A stretch of DNA of 64,000 nucleotides from Gaertneriomyces semiglobifer (Eukaryota > Chytridiomycota > Chytridiomycetes > Spizellomycetales > Spizellomycetaceae). A program made the translations under genes and the position numbers. Below the pieces are notes generated by a model. It ran no database searches. It was given only the letters and a program-made list of their open reading frames with translations, and had not been told where the DNA came from. The stretch is from assembly GCA_025558075.1 (NCBI GenBank), contig JAHLKF010000039.1, positions 28,024 through 92,023 of the forward strand. Reading direction: 5' to 3'. Of this stretch, positions 62,701 to 64,000 are shown piece after piece (the stretch's first letter is position 1; each line of letters begins with the position of its first letter).

Positions 62701-63749
62701 ATGTCAGCCGAAGCAGGAACAAAGCGCAAGTTCTGCGAGTATTCATTGGAGGAAATTGCTCAAATCAAGAAATTACAACCCAACCATAACATTGTTAAGA
62801 CTTTAAAGAACCAACTGTTAGTGGAAGATATCGACGAGATCATTGGTGATCCTCACCTTCTTATTGAGTTTTACCGTAAGCCTTTGAAACACCTGAATGA
62901 GAATTCCTTCGGCAATTATGTGGGCTACATGGCCACATTCTTAAAGCAATGCAACGAGAAAGGTGAACTCGATCAGGAGATGGATAAAGTCATTGAAGTA
63001 CTGCAAAAGGAAGCAAAGGAACTACGGGCTCCTGCTGCTGAAAAACGTACTAAAGGAGAACCTAGTGAGCGTGAATTGAAACAAGGCGTCACCGGTTTCC
63101 AATTCCCAACCATCCTTTCAGCAGTTGAACGGAATTATGAACATGTTGTCAAGGGCTTGTTCTTGAAATCAGAGATCCACAGGCTTCAAAAGCAAGAGTA
63201 CATTGAACTCCTCCGCGGCGTCATTCTGTGTGCATGTACTATGATGCCAAACATCCGCTCCATGTGGACTCGAGTAAAAGTGTCGCCATTCAACACTGAC
63301 ACGGAGGATGGCATTCTCTTCTCGAACGAACGTGCGATTCTGATGTTCAATAGTAACCGAAAACGACAACATGATCCTTACATTCAAGATATTAAGGATC
63401 CCAAATTGTTCCAAATCCTAGTGAAATGGAAGCGGTTCCTAAATCGTCAATTTCCAAATGGGACCACGTACTTCTTTGTGGACTTTTATGGCAATCAGAT
63501 GACACCTCAAAAGTTCACAGGATACATTCAAGAGTGTTGCAACAAGTTGGTACAAAAGAACTTGGTATATCGGATTTGCGACGTATGCAGATTACCGATT
63601 TAATCAACAAGCATGGCAATAATCCGCCATACATCAATGCAATTTACAAGGATTTCCATCATACTCGCCAGGAGTTCGACAGGTATTATAAGACAAACAA
63701 TGTTGACGTAGAACCGGTAGATGATTCCTTCTTTGATGTGGACGAGTAG
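62701..63749 (+). pseudogene. Tyrosine recombinase of E2, frameshifted near the active site
   Basis: The first frame (62701-63603) has an N-terminal helical, Lys-rich region, then the catalytic-domain start (EYIELLRGVILCACTMM, SNRKRQHDPYIQDIKD) and GNQMTPQKFTGYIQECC. The C-terminal catalytic end follows in another frame: GISDLRRMQITDLINKHG then HHTRQEFDRYYKTN, giving the R..H/K..R..H..Y pattern with Tyr in the final YY. The shift is near 63540-63570. As it stands the catalytic Tyr is not joined to the body. The family is the virophage/PLV-type integrase group. Confidence 0.7.
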
Positions 63750-63854
63750 CAGAGTTCGTGTTAGTTACAAAGGCGGTTAGAGCATCCCATAAATAGTTAT
63801 CGATAAATGTGGTTTATCGATAAGGCTTGTCTTTTATTGTGTTTAATACAGGTT

Positions 63855-63872
63855 CAAACGCGAATGCGTTTG
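63855..63872. terminator. Hairpin after the recombinase region
   Basis: CAAACGC and GCGTTTG pair over 7 bases around GAAT. It lies after two TTATCGATAA motifs at 63797 and 63814 and before a T-rich stretch. A 3'-end signal or part of the element end is possible. Confidence 0.35.
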
Positions 63873-63925
63873 TTCTTCAAGTTTATTTTTATTTATTATG
63901 GTCTCCATAAGTAAATAAAAAGGAG

Positions 63926-64000
63926 ATGCCAAAGCGATACGTTTATCGAGCAGTAGCAAAGAATCTGGACGGAACGGAAACAGTTGTCGAGTCCAGATTA
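63926..64000 (+). CDS. Partial ORF running off the window
   Basis: Opens with the ATG at 63926 (MPKRYVYRAVAKNLDG) and stays open to the last base. Too short to assign; it may be another E2 gene or the first flanking gene. Confidence 0.35.
   Translation, partial: MPKRYVYRAVAKNLDGTETVVESRL

Larger units (their letters stand above)
49735..63875. mobile_element. E2: endogenous polinton-like virus
   Basis: A dense block of mainly intron-free genes, visibly AT-richer than the host block. It encodes a prim-pol/SF3 helicase, packaging ATPase, two major-capsid-type paralogs, a penton-like protein, small virion-type proteins, a DDE integrase with chromodomain and a tyrosine recombinase. This is the module set of polinton-like viruses and virophages. 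Both recombinases are broken. A further ORF starts at 63926, so the right end may be outside the window. Boundaries are provisional. Confidence 0.75.

Noticed and set aside
36300..63875. E1 and E2 as one large virus genome
   Set aside because: Each has its own A32 ATPase and K/E-rich protein, base composition differs, and decay is far heavier in E1.

Overview
The window reads as a nuclear segment of a fungus carrying two large virus-derived insertions. Genes from about 1.4 to 35.2 kb have short spliceosomal introns (roughly 50-90 nt, GT..AG). They encode ordinary eukaryotic proteins: ethanolamine kinase, HUS1, a Pumilio/PUF protein, PCH2/TRIP13, a SCAMP, a rotenone-insensitive NADH dehydrogenase and a secreted GPI-anchor-like GH26 enzyme. 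A tRNA-Asp(GUC) is also present. The gene set, and one gene that resembles ciliary/flagellar proteins, make a zoosporic (chytrid-like) fungus plausible. That placement is inference.

Layout. 1.4-4.6 kb: ethanolamine kinase and an Nmad2-domain gene, a family best known from phage DNA-modification loci. 5.5-10.8 kb: a repeat nest made of a palindromic transposon with roughly 700-780 bp inverted arms and a decayed fungal transposon ORF, tRNA-derived SINE-like copies, a 600 bp duplication and a 79 bp tandem repeat. 12.9-14.6 kb: an MPR1-like acetyltransferase and a Cys-rich/ankyrin-like protein. 16.4-35.2 kb: the main host gene block, listed above, separated by long stretches with no recognisable genes.

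Element E1 (about 36.3-49.6 kb) is a Polinton/adintovirus-like remnant. It encodes a protein-primed type family B DNA polymerase with N-terminal zinc fingers and a possible OTU-like segment, interrupted by one amber codon. It also has an A32-type packaging ATPase that is frameshifted and carries a spliceosomal intron, two F-box-like proteins, a K/E-rich coiled-coil protein, and a frameshifted NUMOD4/HNH endonuclease. No major capsid gene is recognisable. A perfect 54 bp palindrome and about 62-66 bp repeats lie at its right side.

Element E2 (about 49.7-63.9 kb, possibly running past the window) is a compact, visibly AT-richer polinton-like virus. It has a prim-pol/SF3 helicase, a second and different A32 packaging ATPase, two paralogous major-capsid-type proteins, a penton/minor-capsid-like protein, small basic and amphipathic virion-type proteins, a retroviral-type integrase with a C-terminal chromodomain, and a tyrosine recombinase. 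Both recombinases are broken (an in-frame UGA and a frameshift) while the structural and replication genes are open. E2 encodes no DNA polymerase; E1 next door does. The E2 gene set is that of a virion-forming, integrating DNA virus, now an immobilised endogenous copy. The paired capsid paralogs, dual recombinases and adjacent polymerase-bearing relative make it the most interesting part of the window.
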